A stretch of DNA of 64,000 bases from Arsenicibacter rosenii (GCF_001870735.1 NZ_MORL01000023.1:16825-80824), one strand, 5' to 3'; shown: positions 16,601-26,063, counted from the stretch's first letter. The notes: generated from the letters alone by a model not told the origin. Program-made: numbers and translations.

Positions 16601-18170
16601 ATTCAGCGACCATATCCGCCGTAAACTGGAGAGCGTCGATGAGCCGATCTTCCGGGATAAAGACTGGGTGCAGATGCAGCGAACAATGCAGATGCATGGC
16701 GGAGGGGTCTTTCAACCAGCTCTTCCTCAATGGGTCTTGCCCGGTGCCGGTTTGATGGCTGCCGCAGGGCTCTCGGCTATTATCTACTTCCAGTACAGCG
16801 CTAACCAGCAACTGCACAATGAAGTACAGACGTTGCAAAATAAGGTGACCGAGCTTAAACAGGCACCGGCTCCTGTATTGCAGAAAACCGATACGGTTTA
16901 TATTACCCGCTACATTGACCGGCCGGGTACCGGCTCTGCCATGCCCTCGTGGGATGGCCGGATGTCTGATGACCCCGTTGATCCGTCGTTCCGGAAACGC
17001 CGGCAGCCTGAGCAATTCGCCGACGGACGTTCACCGGCCGAAAATCCATATACCGATAAAACAGAGAATGCCGTACCTTCCATTCACTCACTTAACCCGT
17101 CAGCTAACGAAACAAACGCTACTTCTGATTTATCAAGTCCGGTGAACGCAGGCAACCACGCCAACCCTTCCGGTCTGGCAAATGCCGGAAACCCGGTTAA
17201 TAACCGGTTCCGGACCCGGAACAACCAGCGGGAAACGGACTCCCCGGTCTACGGTACCAACCGCACCCGTCAGCCCAACCCGTCCCGTGGTAATTACGAC
17301 CCGTATAACCAGGGCGCAGGTAGTTATTCAAACGGTAATGGTAGCGGCGGCGATTATAACAACCGTCCGGAGTACAACAATCTGTTGCCGCCAGGCAGTA
17401 TACATACCAGCCAGCCAGCCCAACAAACATGGGGACTGGCCAATGTCGATGAACTGGAATCTCACTTGCTGACAGTTGATTCGCTGTATTATCAGGAAGG
17501 CATGAGCCGGATTACCCGCCGGATGCGCCGGATGCTGATGCCAGCCTATGCCGGTACGGCCCCCGTCATTAAAGAGCCGATTCCGGATTGGCACTGGCGG
17601 ATCGGGGCCGGCGGTATGTACGGTGTTAAGCAATGGGGAGCGGGTATCTCGGGCGAAATCCGCCTTGGTAAAAACTGGATCGCCGGCGTTGGTTTAATGG
17701 GCGTGAATCTGTCGGGGGGTACGTTTCTGACCGATGAGCACTACGAAAACAAAACCAAACAGAATTTCCGGAAATACTATGCCGGTGGCATTGATCCGAA
17801 GTTCCAGATTCTGAACATTACCCGTAAAACCATGACCTGGCAGGTACCGGTTACGTTTGGCTACCGGTTAAACTTACCTAAGTACTGGGCAGTTACGCCA
17901 ACGCTCGGAGCAAGCATCAATATCGACAACCGTGAAAAAATTGCCTTTAATTACCTGCGGGCTCCTAAAGAGATCACTGATGCTACCCTGTTGATTCAGT
18001 ACCCAAAGAAATACATGCATAACATGCTGGTTTCGGTAGGTGTGGAGAAAACATTCCGGCATGCGTCTATCCAGGCAAGCCCATACCTGTCGGTTCCGTT
18101 GATTACCAATACGTACTCGCTCAACGGAACATCGGGAGGTGTTCGTTTACGAATTTTCTATAATCTATAA
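16587..18170 (+). CDS. Membrane-anchored probable anti-sigma partner with C-terminal outer-membrane-like barrel
   Basis: A 527-residue protein whose start overlaps the sigma gene. Residues 1-48 are charged and would be cytosolic (KFSDHIRRKLESVDEPIFRD resembles the start of anti-sigma/FecR-type proteins). A single membrane helix lies near 50-68, followed by a short coiled coil (70-92), then about 200 residues of Asn/Gly/Pro-rich low-complexity sequence. From about residue 320 the sequence has barrel-like strands (RIGAGGMYGVKQWGAGISGE, TWQVPVTFGYRLNL) and ends VRLRIFYNL, a typical barrel end. The arrangement suggests an inner-membrane anti-sigma segment tethered across the periplasm to an outer-membrane-type domain. 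The exact function is inferred from position and layout. Confidence 0.75.
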   Translation: MKPDKFSDHIRRKLESVDEPIFRDKDWVQMQRTMQMHGGGVFQPALPQWVLPGAGLMAAAGLSAIIYFQYSANQQLHNEVQTLQNKVTELKQAPAPVLQKTDTVYITRYIDRPGTGSAMPSWDGRMSDDPVDPSFRKRRQPEQFADGRSPAENPYTDKTENAVPSIHSLNPSANETNATSDLSSPVNAGNHANPSGLANAGNPVNNRFRTRNNQRETDSPVYGTNRTRQPNPSRGNYDPYNQGAGSYSNGNGSGGDYNNRPEYNNLLPPGSIHTSQPAQQTWGLANVDELESHLLTVDSLYYQEGMSRITRRMRRMLMPAYAGTAPVIKEPIPDWHWRIGAGGMYGVKQWGAGISGEIRLGKNWIAGVGLMGVNLSGGTFLTDEHYENKTKQNFRKYYAGGIDPKFQILNITRKTMTWQVPVTFGYRLNLPKYWAVTPTLGASINIDNREKIAFNYLRAPKEITDATLLIQYPKKYMHNMLVSVGVEKTFRHASIQASPYLSVPLITNTYSLNGTSGGVRLRIFYNL

Positions 18171-18185
18171 CCGCACTGAATGATG

Positions 18186-18212
18186 AGCGGGGCACTCGAA
18201 AGGTGCCCCGCT
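18186..18212 (+). terminator. Terminator of the sigma/anti-sigma operon
   Basis: AGCGGGGCAC (18186-18195) pairs with GTGCCCCGCT (18203-18212), followed by TTGTTTTTTT. It lies 15 bases after the stop, and also faces the end of the convergent HAD gene. Confidence 0.92.
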
Positions 18213-18220
18213 TTGTTTTT

Positions 18221-18943
18221 TTACACCTGTAGTGCGCTGATAACTCCGGGTAATTCTGCCAGTGATCCTAACAACCCGTCATTCGGACAGGCGGCCAGCT
18301 GACCGGCCGTATGTGTACCGTTGGTCAGCCCAAGGCTTAGCCGTACGCCTGCCCGGCGCCCCGACTCCAGATCAGAAGGTGTATCCCCGATATTAATTAC
18401 TTCGGCCGGATCCGTAATGTGCAGGGTCTGCATGACTTTCCGGATCATATCCGGTGCCGGCCGGCCGGCGGCCACCTCATCGCTGGCGACCGACATCTGA
18501 ATCAGGGTGTCGGGGTTACCGATCCGCTGTTCGTCTAAACCGGCATCCCAGCCCAGTTTATGCAGAATAAGGTCCGTGACTTTCCGGTAAAAACCCGTTG
18601 TCAGAGCAATGGCGATACCCTGTTGGCGGAGCCACTCAAAGGTATCGAGGCACCCTACCGTCGGATAAATCGCTTCGGTCTGATAATGCGCTTCCAGAAT
18701 CTGCCGGAATGCATCATACGACTCGTCGACATGGGCCGTCAGGTCCGGATGATCGGTGCCGAGCTGCTCTCCCCAAAGCGTTTCGAAGACAAACCGTTTC
18801 GACCACCCCTGCACGGCCGTAATCCGCTCATCAGACACGACTAAGCCTGTTTGGCGCGCGGCTTTAGCAAAACACGTTTCAACTTCTTTCTGGTCGCGCA
18901 CCGTAGTGCCTGCCATATCAAAAACAACCAATCGGATGGCCAT
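18221..18943 (-). CDS. Phosphonatase-like HAD hydrolase (PhnX-like)
   Basis: A 240-residue HAD enzyme of the clade nearest to phosphonoacetaldehyde hydrolase. The N-terminal motif is FDMAGTTV, i.e. DxAGT instead of the usual DxDxT, and the motif III basic residue is Arg (AAGRPAPDMI) as in PhnX. In the cap, GWSK (residues near 46-49) places a Lys where PhnX has its Schiff-base Lys in MGLLK. The C-terminal motif is GDTPSDLESG. These features support C-P bond cleavage on an aldehyde. It is divergent from a FAD oxidoreductase of the family known to occur beside this clade, so both probably act on the same aminophosphonate. The exact substrate is unknown. Confidence 0.85.
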   Translation of the reverse strand: MAIRLVVFDMAGTTVRDQKEVETCFAKAARQTGLVVSDERITAVQGWSKRFVFETLWGEQLGTDHPDLTAHVDESYDAFRQILEAHYQTEAIYPTVGCLDTFEWLRQQGIAIALTTGFYRKVTDLILHKLGWDAGLDEQRIGNPDTLIQMSVASDEVAAGRPAPDMIRKVMQTLHITDPAEVINIGDTPSDLESGRRAGVRLSLGLTNGTHTAGQLAACPNDGLLGSLAELPGVISALQV

Positions 18944-19119
18944 CGTTTTCTGAAATTAAGTACTGATATAAATAAGCCGTTGCTGCACTTTCCTGCAAAA
19001 TAAAGCACGCTTACGCTCAGGTATATTTTTTTACTGTTATTATTTACCCTAAGCAGCCCCAAACCGGCGCCTGATTATGGGGTAAGGTATATTTTTGCGG
19101 GTCAATTGACCTTTTAAAC

Positions 19120-20268
19120 ATGGCATACGATCTGATTATAGTTGGCGGCGGTATTCTGGGAACGTTTCATGCTTATCATGCGGCTACCAGAGGACTACAG
19201 GTATTGGTACTGGAAAAAGATGACCGCGCACAACAGGCTACCGTCCGGAATTTCGGGCAGGTGGTACCGTCGGGCATGACCGGCCGCTGGTTCGATTATG
19301 GCCGGCGCGGGCTTGAGGTCTACAAATCATTGCAGGCCAAAGTAGATTTGTCGGTCCGCCAAAATGGCTCTGTCTACATTGCATCCGATGCCGCCGAACA
19401 GCAGCTTCTCCACGAGGTACAGCAGCAGTTTTCGGCCAAAGATTACAACGGGGAACTATTGTCGGCGCGGCAAATCATTCAGAAGTATCCGGTTATCCGG
19501 GAAAGTTATGCCCGCGAAGCCTTATTTTTTCCGCAGGAGGTCAGCGTTGAGCCGAATCTGTTTATCCACCGGCTACAGCAGTATATGCGGGAACAATTTC
19601 CTCACGTCACGTTTCTGTATAACACAGCCGTTATCGGTTGTGAGAGCAACGGGCAGCAGGTCACCGTTACCCTGGCCGGGGGTAAAAGACTGACAGCGGG
19701 CCGGACCCTTGTGTGTGGCGGCCACGAATTTAACCTGCTGTTTCCGGAGGTGTTCAGGGACAGCGGTATTGTGGTCAGTAAGCTCCAGATGATGCGAACG
19801 GTTGCCATGCCATCGGTTCCGCTTGAGGGAAATATCCTGACGGGGCTGACGATCCGCCGGTACGAGTCGTTTTCGGAATGCCCCTCATTTGCCGGACTGA
19901 AAACACCGGACCACTTACAGGAACTCCGTGAGTGGGGCATCCATATTCTCTTTAAAAAAGCGGTTGACGGCAGCATCATTGTCGGTGATTCACACGAATA
20001 CGCACCGGTTGGCCGGCTGGGCGAACTGGGTTTTAACAATGTCCAATACATCAACGATCTGATGATCAGGGAAGCCAGCCGGATCGTTACGTTCGATGTG
20101 TCGGCGATTGCCGAGACCTGGGCGGGCTATTATGCGCAGGAAGCAAAGGGCAATTTATTTGAGCATGAACCGGAGGCCTTGATTCATATCCGGACTGCCA
20201 TCGGCGGCAAAGGCATGACCAGCAGCTGCGGATACGCCGAAGAAAGCATACAGCGTCTTTTTGACTGA
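19120..20268 (+). CDS. FAD-dependent oxidoreductase (TIGR03364-type, phosphonate-associated)
   Basis: A 382-residue DAO-family flavoprotein. The Rossmann motif is LIIVGGGILGTFHAYHAATR with the acidic end LVLEKD; the segment RAQQATVRNFGQVVPSGM is the family fingerprint, in which a conserved Asn-Phe-Gly follows the FAD loop. The C-terminus GKGMTSSCGYAEESI closes the FAD site. This clade is described as syntenic with phosphonatase-like HAD enzymes, exactly as here, and is proposed to oxidise an aminophosphonate to an aldehyde. A TATTTTTG promoter element lies at 19090-19097. The gene converges on the SSS symporter gene, with an overlapping inverted repeat at both stop codons. Confidence 0.87.
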   Translation: MAYDLIIVGGGILGTFHAYHAATRGLQVLVLEKDDRAQQATVRNFGQVVPSGMTGRWFDYGRRGLEVYKSLQAKVDLSVRQNGSVYIASDAAEQQLLHEVQQQFSAKDYNGELLSARQIIQKYPVIRESYAREALFFPQEVSVEPNLFIHRLQQYMREQFPHVTFLYNTAVIGCESNGQQVTVTLAGGKRLTAGRTLVCGGHEFNLLFPEVFRDSGIVVSKLQMMRTVAMPSVPLEGNILTGLTIRRYESFSECPSFAGLKTPDHLQELREWGIHILFKKAVDGSIIVGDSHEYAPVGRLGELGFNNVQYINDLMIREASRIVTFDVSAIAETWAGYYAQEAKGNLFEHEPEALIHIRTAIGGKGMTSSCGYAEESIQRLFD

Positions 20269-20328
20269 TTTCTGGTTCAGGCCGGATAACAGGACTCCTG
20301 TTTATCCGGCCTGAACCAGAAATCAGTC
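20263..20328. terminator. 27-base perfect inverted repeat covering two convergent stop codons
   Basis: Arms 20263-20289 and 20302-20328 are perfect reverse complements over 27 bases; the inner CAGGA/TCCTG also pair. Both flanking genes end in Asp-stop (GACTGA) inside the arms, so the last codon and stop of each gene are part of the hairpin. It probably terminates both transcripts. Confidence 0.85.
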
Positions 20329-22212
20329 CGGCCGCAGACACATATCGGCCGCTTTATAATCTGGCCGGTGCTTCTCCGGATGGGTGTCGGCCGGCAGCCG
20401 GTCCCACCATGTTTTCTTCAGAATCAGACCGCAGAGCAGCAGCAGACACAGTGAAATGCTCAGCTCTTTATACATACCGAGAATAAGGTATATCGGTAAG
20501 ATGGTCAGTGCACACTGTGCGGCAATACCTGCCACTACATTAAACGCATCAATCCCCACATTTTTATTCGGCTCAAAATCCGGTGTTTCTGCAATGACCA
20601 GTTCATGGACCGGCTTCCAGAAACCCCACGGACGAACGGTGCGGTAAAACGCCTTCAGCGTATCCGGATCCGTTGGCGGTGTCAGTAGCGAACCGGCAAC
20701 ACACCCTGTCATTGAACACAGGAAAAGCAAGGGGAAGTAATAGAGTTCCAGTACGCCGGTAAACACATAAGGAAAAATCAGCGCCGGAATGATACCGGCC
20801 AGCATACCCCAGAAAAATCCGCTGGCATTGAACCGCCACCAATGCCATTTAAGCACGTTGGCAGCTACATATCCCCCATATAAGGCCGAGACAATCCATT
20901 GCAGAATGCTGTTTACATCGCGGACAAATACGCCCAGCGAAATACCGGCGCAGGCAACCAGCAAACCGGCGGCATAGTTTATCCGGATTACCTGCTTATT
21001 GCCGGCCTTCGGACGCAGGTATTTCAGGTATATATCATTGACCAGATAGGCCTGTGCGGCATTCAGTGTCCCGGCAAACGTACCCATGAATGCGGCCATC
21101 AAGCCTGCCAGTAACAAACCCATCAAACCCGGCGGCACAAACTGAAGAATGGCGGAGGGTAACAGTTTTTCAAAATCAATCCCTTTTGCAGAGGTCAGAT
21201 GGAGCTGTTCGTAGTGCAGTAAGGCCAGTACCGTAAACCCCATGATCATAGCATAGCGCACCGGCAATAAAACAACCGATACCAGACCACTCATTTTGGC
21301 CGCCTCCTGCGGTGATTTTGTCGACAGAATCTTCTGCATGTCATAAGTCGGCGCAGGGCCCGCCAGGCTGGCCAGTATGCCCTTAAACGTCATCATCATA
21401 AAAAATACCCCGAATGGCGAAAAGCCATCTGCCGCAATTTTAGCGTTAACCTCATTGAGGATACCCGACCAGTTGAGGTCACTGAGTGTCCAGTTGAAGA
21501 ACGGGTCCAGCCAGCCAGCCGGTACCCGTAAAGGTTGTGTCTGTAAATGCTGCATGGCAATGACGGCAATGACAGCCGCCGACACCGTCATAATCAGGTA
21601 TTTTAACAAATCGCCAATGACAATACTGGTCATTCCGCCCAGAATAGCGTAAAACACCGCAAAGGCCGAAATCGTAGTGCCGTACACATGAGGCAGACAG
21701 GCCGCCGGAAACCAGACAGGCAGATAAGGTGCTACCTGTTCATAAGGCAGAAAAGTTTCCACAAACTTGCCAATGCCAACAACGCCGTAAGCCAGAAATC
21801 CCAGGCAGCTCAGCAGCGCAAATACCACAACAATGGTATGCGATGCGGTTACGCCCTGCCCTCTTCCGAACCGGGTCTCGATCCACTCCGCCCCCGTCGC
21901 CACATTTGACCGGCGTAGCCAGACCGACAGATACATCATCAGGAAAACCTGGTTGAACACCGGCCATAGCCACGGGAGCCAGATACTTTTCAGCCCGTAG
22001 ACGAATGCCAGCATCACCATCCACATGGTGCCCGACACATCGAACATATCCGAAGCGTTTGACAGCCCCAGCATATACCAGGGCAGTGACTTTCCGCCGA
22101 GCATATAGGCTTCCTTGCTTCTGGCAGACCGCTTCTTCAGGACCATGCCCAAAACAATCATTAAGATCAGATAAACGACAAGGATGCTTATATCCAATCC
22201 CTTCAGTTTCAT
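20323..22212 (-). CDS. Sodium:solute symporter (SSS family)
   Basis: A 629-residue polytopic membrane protein with at least 13 hydrophobic segments. The N-terminal part (YMLGGKSLPWYMLGLSNASDMFDVSGTMW) matches the TM1-TM2 region of SSS transporters, including the polar break used for substrate and Na+ binding. The long C-terminal extension has further helices. It imports an organic solute with sodium across the inner membrane. Its position, convergent with the FAD oxidoreductase and divergent from an AraC regulator, suggests it imports the substrate of the phosphonatase-like module. SSS carriers are not the usual phosphonate importers, so this is inference. Confidence 0.88.
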   Translation of the reverse strand: MKLKGLDISILVVYLILMIVLGMVLKKRSARSKEAYMLGGKSLPWYMLGLSNASDMFDVSGTMWMVMLAFVYGLKSIWLPWLWPVFNQVFLMMYLSVWLRRSNVATGAEWIETRFGRGQGVTASHTIVVVFALLSCLGFLAYGVVGIGKFVETFLPYEQVAPYLPVWFPAACLPHVYGTTISAFAVFYAILGGMTSIVIGDLLKYLIMTVSAAVIAVIAMQHLQTQPLRVPAGWLDPFFNWTLSDLNWSGILNEVNAKIAADGFSPFGVFFMMMTFKGILASLAGPAPTYDMQKILSTKSPQEAAKMSGLVSVVLLPVRYAMIMGFTVLALLHYEQLHLTSAKGIDFEKLLPSAILQFVPPGLMGLLLAGLMAAFMGTFAGTLNAAQAYLVNDIYLKYLRPKAGNKQVIRINYAAGLLVACAGISLGVFVRDVNSILQWIVSALYGGYVAANVLKWHWWRFNASGFFWGMLAGIIPALIFPYVFTGVLELYYFPLLFLCSMTGCVAGSLLTPPTDPDTLKAFYRTVRPWGFWKPVHELVIAETPDFEPNKNVGIDAFNVVAGIAAQCALTILPIYLILGMYKELSISLCLLLLCGLILKKTWWDRLPADTHPEKHRPDYKAADMCLRPD

Positions 22213-22375
22213 GTGTATATTGATAAAGGAAATGTTTTTTAAAAGTAAATAAAAGTGAGCAGAAAGTTTACTCTAAAAATGGTACTTTTTTAGCATTCAA
22301 TTGTAAAATACAAATTAGACATTAGTTATTAATTACGTTAAATAGTATTCCCTATGCCCTTAATGCAGATATTTA

Positions 22376-22426
22376 TTGATAAAAGTTAATTCTTAGTATC
22401 TTTGAAATAAAAGTACGTATAGTACT
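22376..22426 (+). promoter_or_regulatory. Promoter and small palindrome before the AraC gene
   Basis: TTG at 22376-22378 and TATCTTTG at 22397-22404 are 18 bases apart, a good Bacteroidota promoter. Just downstream AGTAC (22412-22416) and GTACT (22422-22426) form an inverted repeat that could be an operator. The rest of the 22213-22453 gap is AT-rich with no gene; it must also contain the promoter of the divergent symporter. Confidence 0.6.
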
Positions 22427-22453
22427 ATTTTACCAACCCTTAACCTGGCTATC

Positions 22454-23326
22454 ATGAACACAATTTACCGGGAAATGACCCCGCTGACCCAGAACGACTG
22501 TTTCATGCTGTTCAAGCGCGACAAGGCCGACTTTGATTTCCCGCTGCATTATCACGAAGAATTTGAGCTGAATTTTATTGAAAATGCGGCCGGCGCAAAA
22601 CGGATAATCGGTGATCATACCGACGTTATTGATGACATTGAGCTGGTGTTGGTTGGCAGTAATTTACCCCACGGCTGGTTTAATCACCAGTGTGCCAGCC
22701 GCGATATTCATGAGGTGACGATCCAGTTTCACCGCGATTTGTTTGACCATCAGATGTTGCAGCGAAATCAGCTGAGTTTTATCCGGACGTTACTCGAACG
22801 GGCAGGGCAAGGCATTCTCTTTTCGCGCGAAACAGCCCGGCAACTTAAGCCACGCATTGAAGCACTGGTCAGTAAAAACGGATTTGAATCGGTACTGGAA
22901 CTGTTTTCTATTCTACACGACCTGTCTACATCACGACAGATGCGCACATTAGCGAATTCGTCTTTTACCAGCGAAACACCGAGCTACAACAGCCGCCGGA
23001 TCGAAAAAGCGTTTGAGTATATGCTTAAAAACTACAATAAGGATATCTCACTGGCCTCGGTGGCTAAGGTCGTTAACATGCCGGAGGTTTCGTTCAGCCG
23101 GTTTATCCGCAAGCGCACGGGCAAAACCTTTGTCGACAGTCTGAACGAGATCCGGCTGGGCCATGCCTCCCGCATGCTGATCGACACCACCCACACGATT
23201 GCCGAAGTGGCTTATAAGTGCGGCTTTAACAACCTTTCGTATTTCAACCGCATTTTCCGCAAAAAGAACGGCTGCACCCCGCGTGAGTTCCGGGGCAATT
23301 ATTCAGGTACGCGCGTGTTTGTGTAG
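22454..23326 (+). CDS. AraC family transcriptional regulator
   Basis: A 290-residue regulator with an N-terminal cupin-like sensing domain (DFDFPLHYHEEFELNFIENA) and a C-terminal pair of HTH motifs (SLASVAKVVNMPEVSFSRFIRK and the family signature IAEVAYKCGFNNLSYFNRIFRKKNGCTPREFR). The organisation is that of sugar/organic-acid responsive AraC activators. It is divergent from the SSS symporter gene with a 241-base shared control region, so the symporter and probably the catabolic genes beyond it are likely targets. The inducer is unknown. Confidence 0.9.
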   Translation: MNTIYREMTPLTQNDCFMLFKRDKADFDFPLHYHEEFELNFIENAAGAKRIIGDHTDVIDDIELVLVGSNLPHGWFNHQCASRDIHEVTIQFHRDLFDHQMLQRNQLSFIRTLLERAGQGILFSRETARQLKPRIEALVSKNGFESVLELFSILHDLSTSRQMRTLANSSFTSETPSYNSRRIEKAFEYMLKNYNKDISLASVAKVVNMPEVSFSRFIRKRTGKTFVDSLNEIRLGHASRMLIDTTHTIAEVAYKCGFNNLSYFNRIFRKKNGCTPREFRGNYSGTRVFV

Positions 23327-23329
23327 ACC

Positions 23330-24190
23330 TTATCTCCGGATGCGGAATAGCTCCACCAGTTTGGGCACAAAATCTTCCTGGGCATCAAGAGCCAGATAAT
23401 TGGCATCGTATTGCTTACACAAGCGTTCGAGCCGCGTTCGGTTCTGCTCAAATGTATTACGCATGCTGTCGCGGAAGCGGCGGGACGAGGTATTTACCCA
23501 AACCGTCCGGCTGCTTTCGGTATCATAGACCGGAATAATGCCAAGCCGGGGTAATTTCACTTCGCGCTGGTCATAGAGATGAATAACCACCAGATCATGT
23601 TTACGGGCGAGGGCTTTCAGGTGGTGGTCATAGTTCTGGTCGATGAAGTCAGAAATCAGAAAAACCACGCTCCGGCGCTTCAGCATATTAAGCGTAAATA
23701 AGAGCGCATCCGCCAGATTGGTCCGCAATGACTCCGGCTTCAGCTTATAGAGACTCATGATCAGTTGATACCCGTTTTTCATACTGTTCGAGGGCTTCAG
23801 GTACTTTTCCTTCTGGTCCGAAAAACAGTATAGTCCAACGTGGCTTGCTTCCCGGATCGCCGACATCGCCAGTACACCGCAAACTTCTTTTGTTGCATCC
23901 AGTTTACTACGGTGTTGTGGCCCCACCTGCTGCGAGGCACTCACATCTACCACAAAAAAAACGGTCTGGTCTTTCTCTTCCCGGAATACTTTTACGTAGG
24001 TTCCGTCGCCTTTCGATGATACGTTCCAGTCAATGGCACGCACATCGTCGCCGTACTGATAGGTACGTAAATCACTGAACTCCAGACCAGTGCCTTTAAA
24101 GACTGACCGGAAACTGCCCCGCATCTGTGAGTTTACGGCTTTCCGTATCCGGATTTCAAAATGACGCAACCGGGAAAGAAACTCATCCAT
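23330..24190 (-). CDS. DUF58 / vWA-like protein
   Basis: A 286-residue cytosolic protein of the DUF58 family. GSFRSVFKGTGLEFSDLRTYQYGDDVRAIDWNVSSKGDGTYVKVF is the family signature, followed by FFVVDVSASQQVG, a von Willebrand A metal-site motif (DxSxS). DUF58 proteins usually work with MoxR AAA ATPases as chaperones; no MoxR gene is in the window, so this copy stands apart from its usual partner. It is convergent with the AraC gene, only 3 bases between the stops, and divergent from the M3 peptidase. Confidence 0.88.
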   Translation of the reverse strand: MDEFLSRLRHFEIRIRKAVNSQMRGSFRSVFKGTGLEFSDLRTYQYGDDVRAIDWNVSSKGDGTYVKVFREEKDQTVFFVVDVSASQQVGPQHRSKLDATKEVCGVLAMSAIREASHVGLYCFSDQKEKYLKPSNSMKNGYQLIMSLYKLKPESLRTNLADALLFTLNMLKRRSVVFLISDFIDQNYDHHLKALARKHDLVVIHLYDQREVKLPRLGIIPVYDTESSRTVWVNTSSRRFRDSMRNTFEQNRTRLERLCKQYDANYLALDAQEDFVPKLVELFRIRR

Positions 24191-24255
24191 ACCGCTACTG
24201 GTTAAACTTAGACTGTAAATTTACACGTTAATTTTTTGTATCTGCATCCCAACCG

Positions 24256-26025
24256 ATGCATGCGATCAGATCCATGGAAGCAACTACCCTGATACTGCCG
24301 GCTCGTCCGGCCCGCCCGTTTATCGGCGAAACGTTTACCCTCAACGCATGGGCCGATGTGCAGCCGCTGTTCGATGACCTGCTGCAGCGTCCGATAGGGA
24401 ACGCGGCCGAACTCCGGCAGTGGTTTCTCGACCGGAGTGAGCTGGAGTCTTATCTGTCGGAGAACTTTGCCTGGCGGTATATCCGGATGACCTGCGATAC
24501 GGCCAGTGAAACGCTGGTCAACGACCTGAATTTCTTCATTAGTGAGATACAACCGCAGTTGTCGTCTTATGGCAATGAACTGGATAAGAAGGCACTGGCA
24601 AGCCCTTATCTGGACCAACTTACCGAAGCGGGCTTCGACATTGCCATTCGCGGGCTGAAACTGTCTACCGGAATTTTCAGAGAAGAGAATATTCCGTTAC
24701 AGACTGACCTCCAGACGGAGGAGCGGAAATACGGGGCGATTGCCGGTGCGATGACGGTGATCATCAACGACACCGAAATGACCCTTCAGCAAGCCAGTGA
24801 CCGGTTACAGTCGGCCGACCGGGCTGTCCGTGAAGAGGCGTGGAAGAAAATCTGGGAACGCCGCTATCAGGACCATGAAGCTCTCGACGAATTATTTAAT
24901 ACACTGATCCGGCTGCGGCATCAGGTCGCAACCAATGCTGATTTTCAGTCGTTCCGCGATTATTCCTTTGCAGCCCTGGGTCGCTTCGACTATACACCCG
25001 AAGACTGCGTCAACTTCCACGAGTCTGTTGCCGGTGCCGTTGTACCGATGCTTAATGTACTGGCAGAAGAGCGGAAAGCCAGACTGCAATCGGGCGATCC
25101 GGCGATTGAAACGTTGCGGCCGTGGGACACCAAAGCCGACCTGGACGGCTTACCGGCACTGAAGCCATTCAGCACCGCGGAAGAATTGCTCGACAAAACC
25201 ATTACCTGCTTCGACCGGCTGGATAAGCAGTTGGGAGACTACCTGCGCATCATGAAAGCCATGCAGCACCTTGACCTGGATTCACGTAAGGGCAAGGCGC
25301 CGGGTGGCTATAACTATCCGCTGGAAGAAATCGGGGTGCCGTTTATTTTTATGAATGCAACGTCGAGCCTCCGCGATCTGGTGACGATGGTGCATGAAGG
25401 AGGCCATGCCGTACATTCGTTTCTGACCCGCGAGCTGCCGCTCAAAGCATTCCGTAACCCGCCAATGGAAGCCGCTGAGCTGGCTTCTATGTCGATGGAA
25501 CTCCTGACGATGGATCACTGGGATGTTTTCTTCGATAATCCGGATGATCTGAAGCGCGCGAAGCTCCAGCACCTCGAATCCATCATTGAGACCCTGCCGT
25601 GGGTAGCGACTATCGACAAGTTTCAGCACTGGGTGTATGAACACCCGACGCACACCGAAGCCGAACGCCGGGCAAACTGGATACGGATTTATGAGCAGTT
25701 TGCCGATGACGTTGTCGACTGGTCAGGTTTTGAACAATACAAAGAGTATATCTGGCAGCGGCAATTGCACCTATACGAAGTACCGTTCTATTACATCGAG
25801 TATGGGATTGCCCAGTTAGGTGCCATTGGCGTATGGCGAAACTACCGGCAAGACCCGAAAACAGGGTTACAGGGCTACCTCAATGCGTTGCAGGTTGGTT
25901 ATAGGGCTCCGCTGAAAGCCATTTATGCCGCTGCCAATGTGCCGTTCGACTTCTCAAAAGAACATATTAGTACGTTAATGGCCTTTGTATGGACTGAAAT
26001 TCAGACCTTAAAGGCATCGAATTGA
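24256..26025 (+). CDS. M3 family oligoendopeptidase
   Basis: A 589-residue zinc metallopeptidase related to PepF. The HExxH zinc motif is present as HEGGH at residues 380-384 in MVHEGGHAVHSFLTR, with the third ligand Glu in PMEAAELASMSMELLT, about 25 residues on. The length and mostly helical sequence fit the family. It degrades short peptides in the cytosol; no signal peptide is seen. Two starts are possible, ATG 24256 or ATG 24274 (six codons later); the second gives MEATTLILPARPARPF and may be the real one. Confidence 0.93.
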   Translation: MHAIRSMEATTLILPARPARPFIGETFTLNAWADVQPLFDDLLQRPIGNAAELRQWFLDRSELESYLSENFAWRYIRMTCDTASETLVNDLNFFISEIQPQLSSYGNELDKKALASPYLDQLTEAGFDIAIRGLKLSTGIFREENIPLQTDLQTEERKYGAIAGAMTVIINDTEMTLQQASDRLQSADRAVREEAWKKIWERRYQDHEALDELFNTLIRLRHQVATNADFQSFRDYSFAALGRFDYTPEDCVNFHESVAGAVVPMLNVLAEERKARLQSGDPAIETLRPWDTKADLDGLPALKPFSTAEELLDKTITCFDRLDKQLGDYLRIMKAMQHLDLDSRKGKAPGGYNYPLEEIGVPFIFMNATSSLRDLVTMVHEGGHAVHSFLTRELPLKAFRNPPMEAAELASMSMELLTMDHWDVFFDNPDDLKRAKLQHLESIIETLPWVATIDKFQHWVYEHPTHTEAERRANWIRIYEQFADDVVDWSGFEQYKEYIWQRQLHLYEVPFYYIEYGIAQLGAIGVWRNYRQDPKTGLQGYLNALQVGYRAPLKAIYAAANVPFDFSKEHISTLMAFVWTEIQTLKASN

Positions 26026-26063
26026 TTATAAATCAATAATCATTAGTAAAAAAAAAGGGTTCG

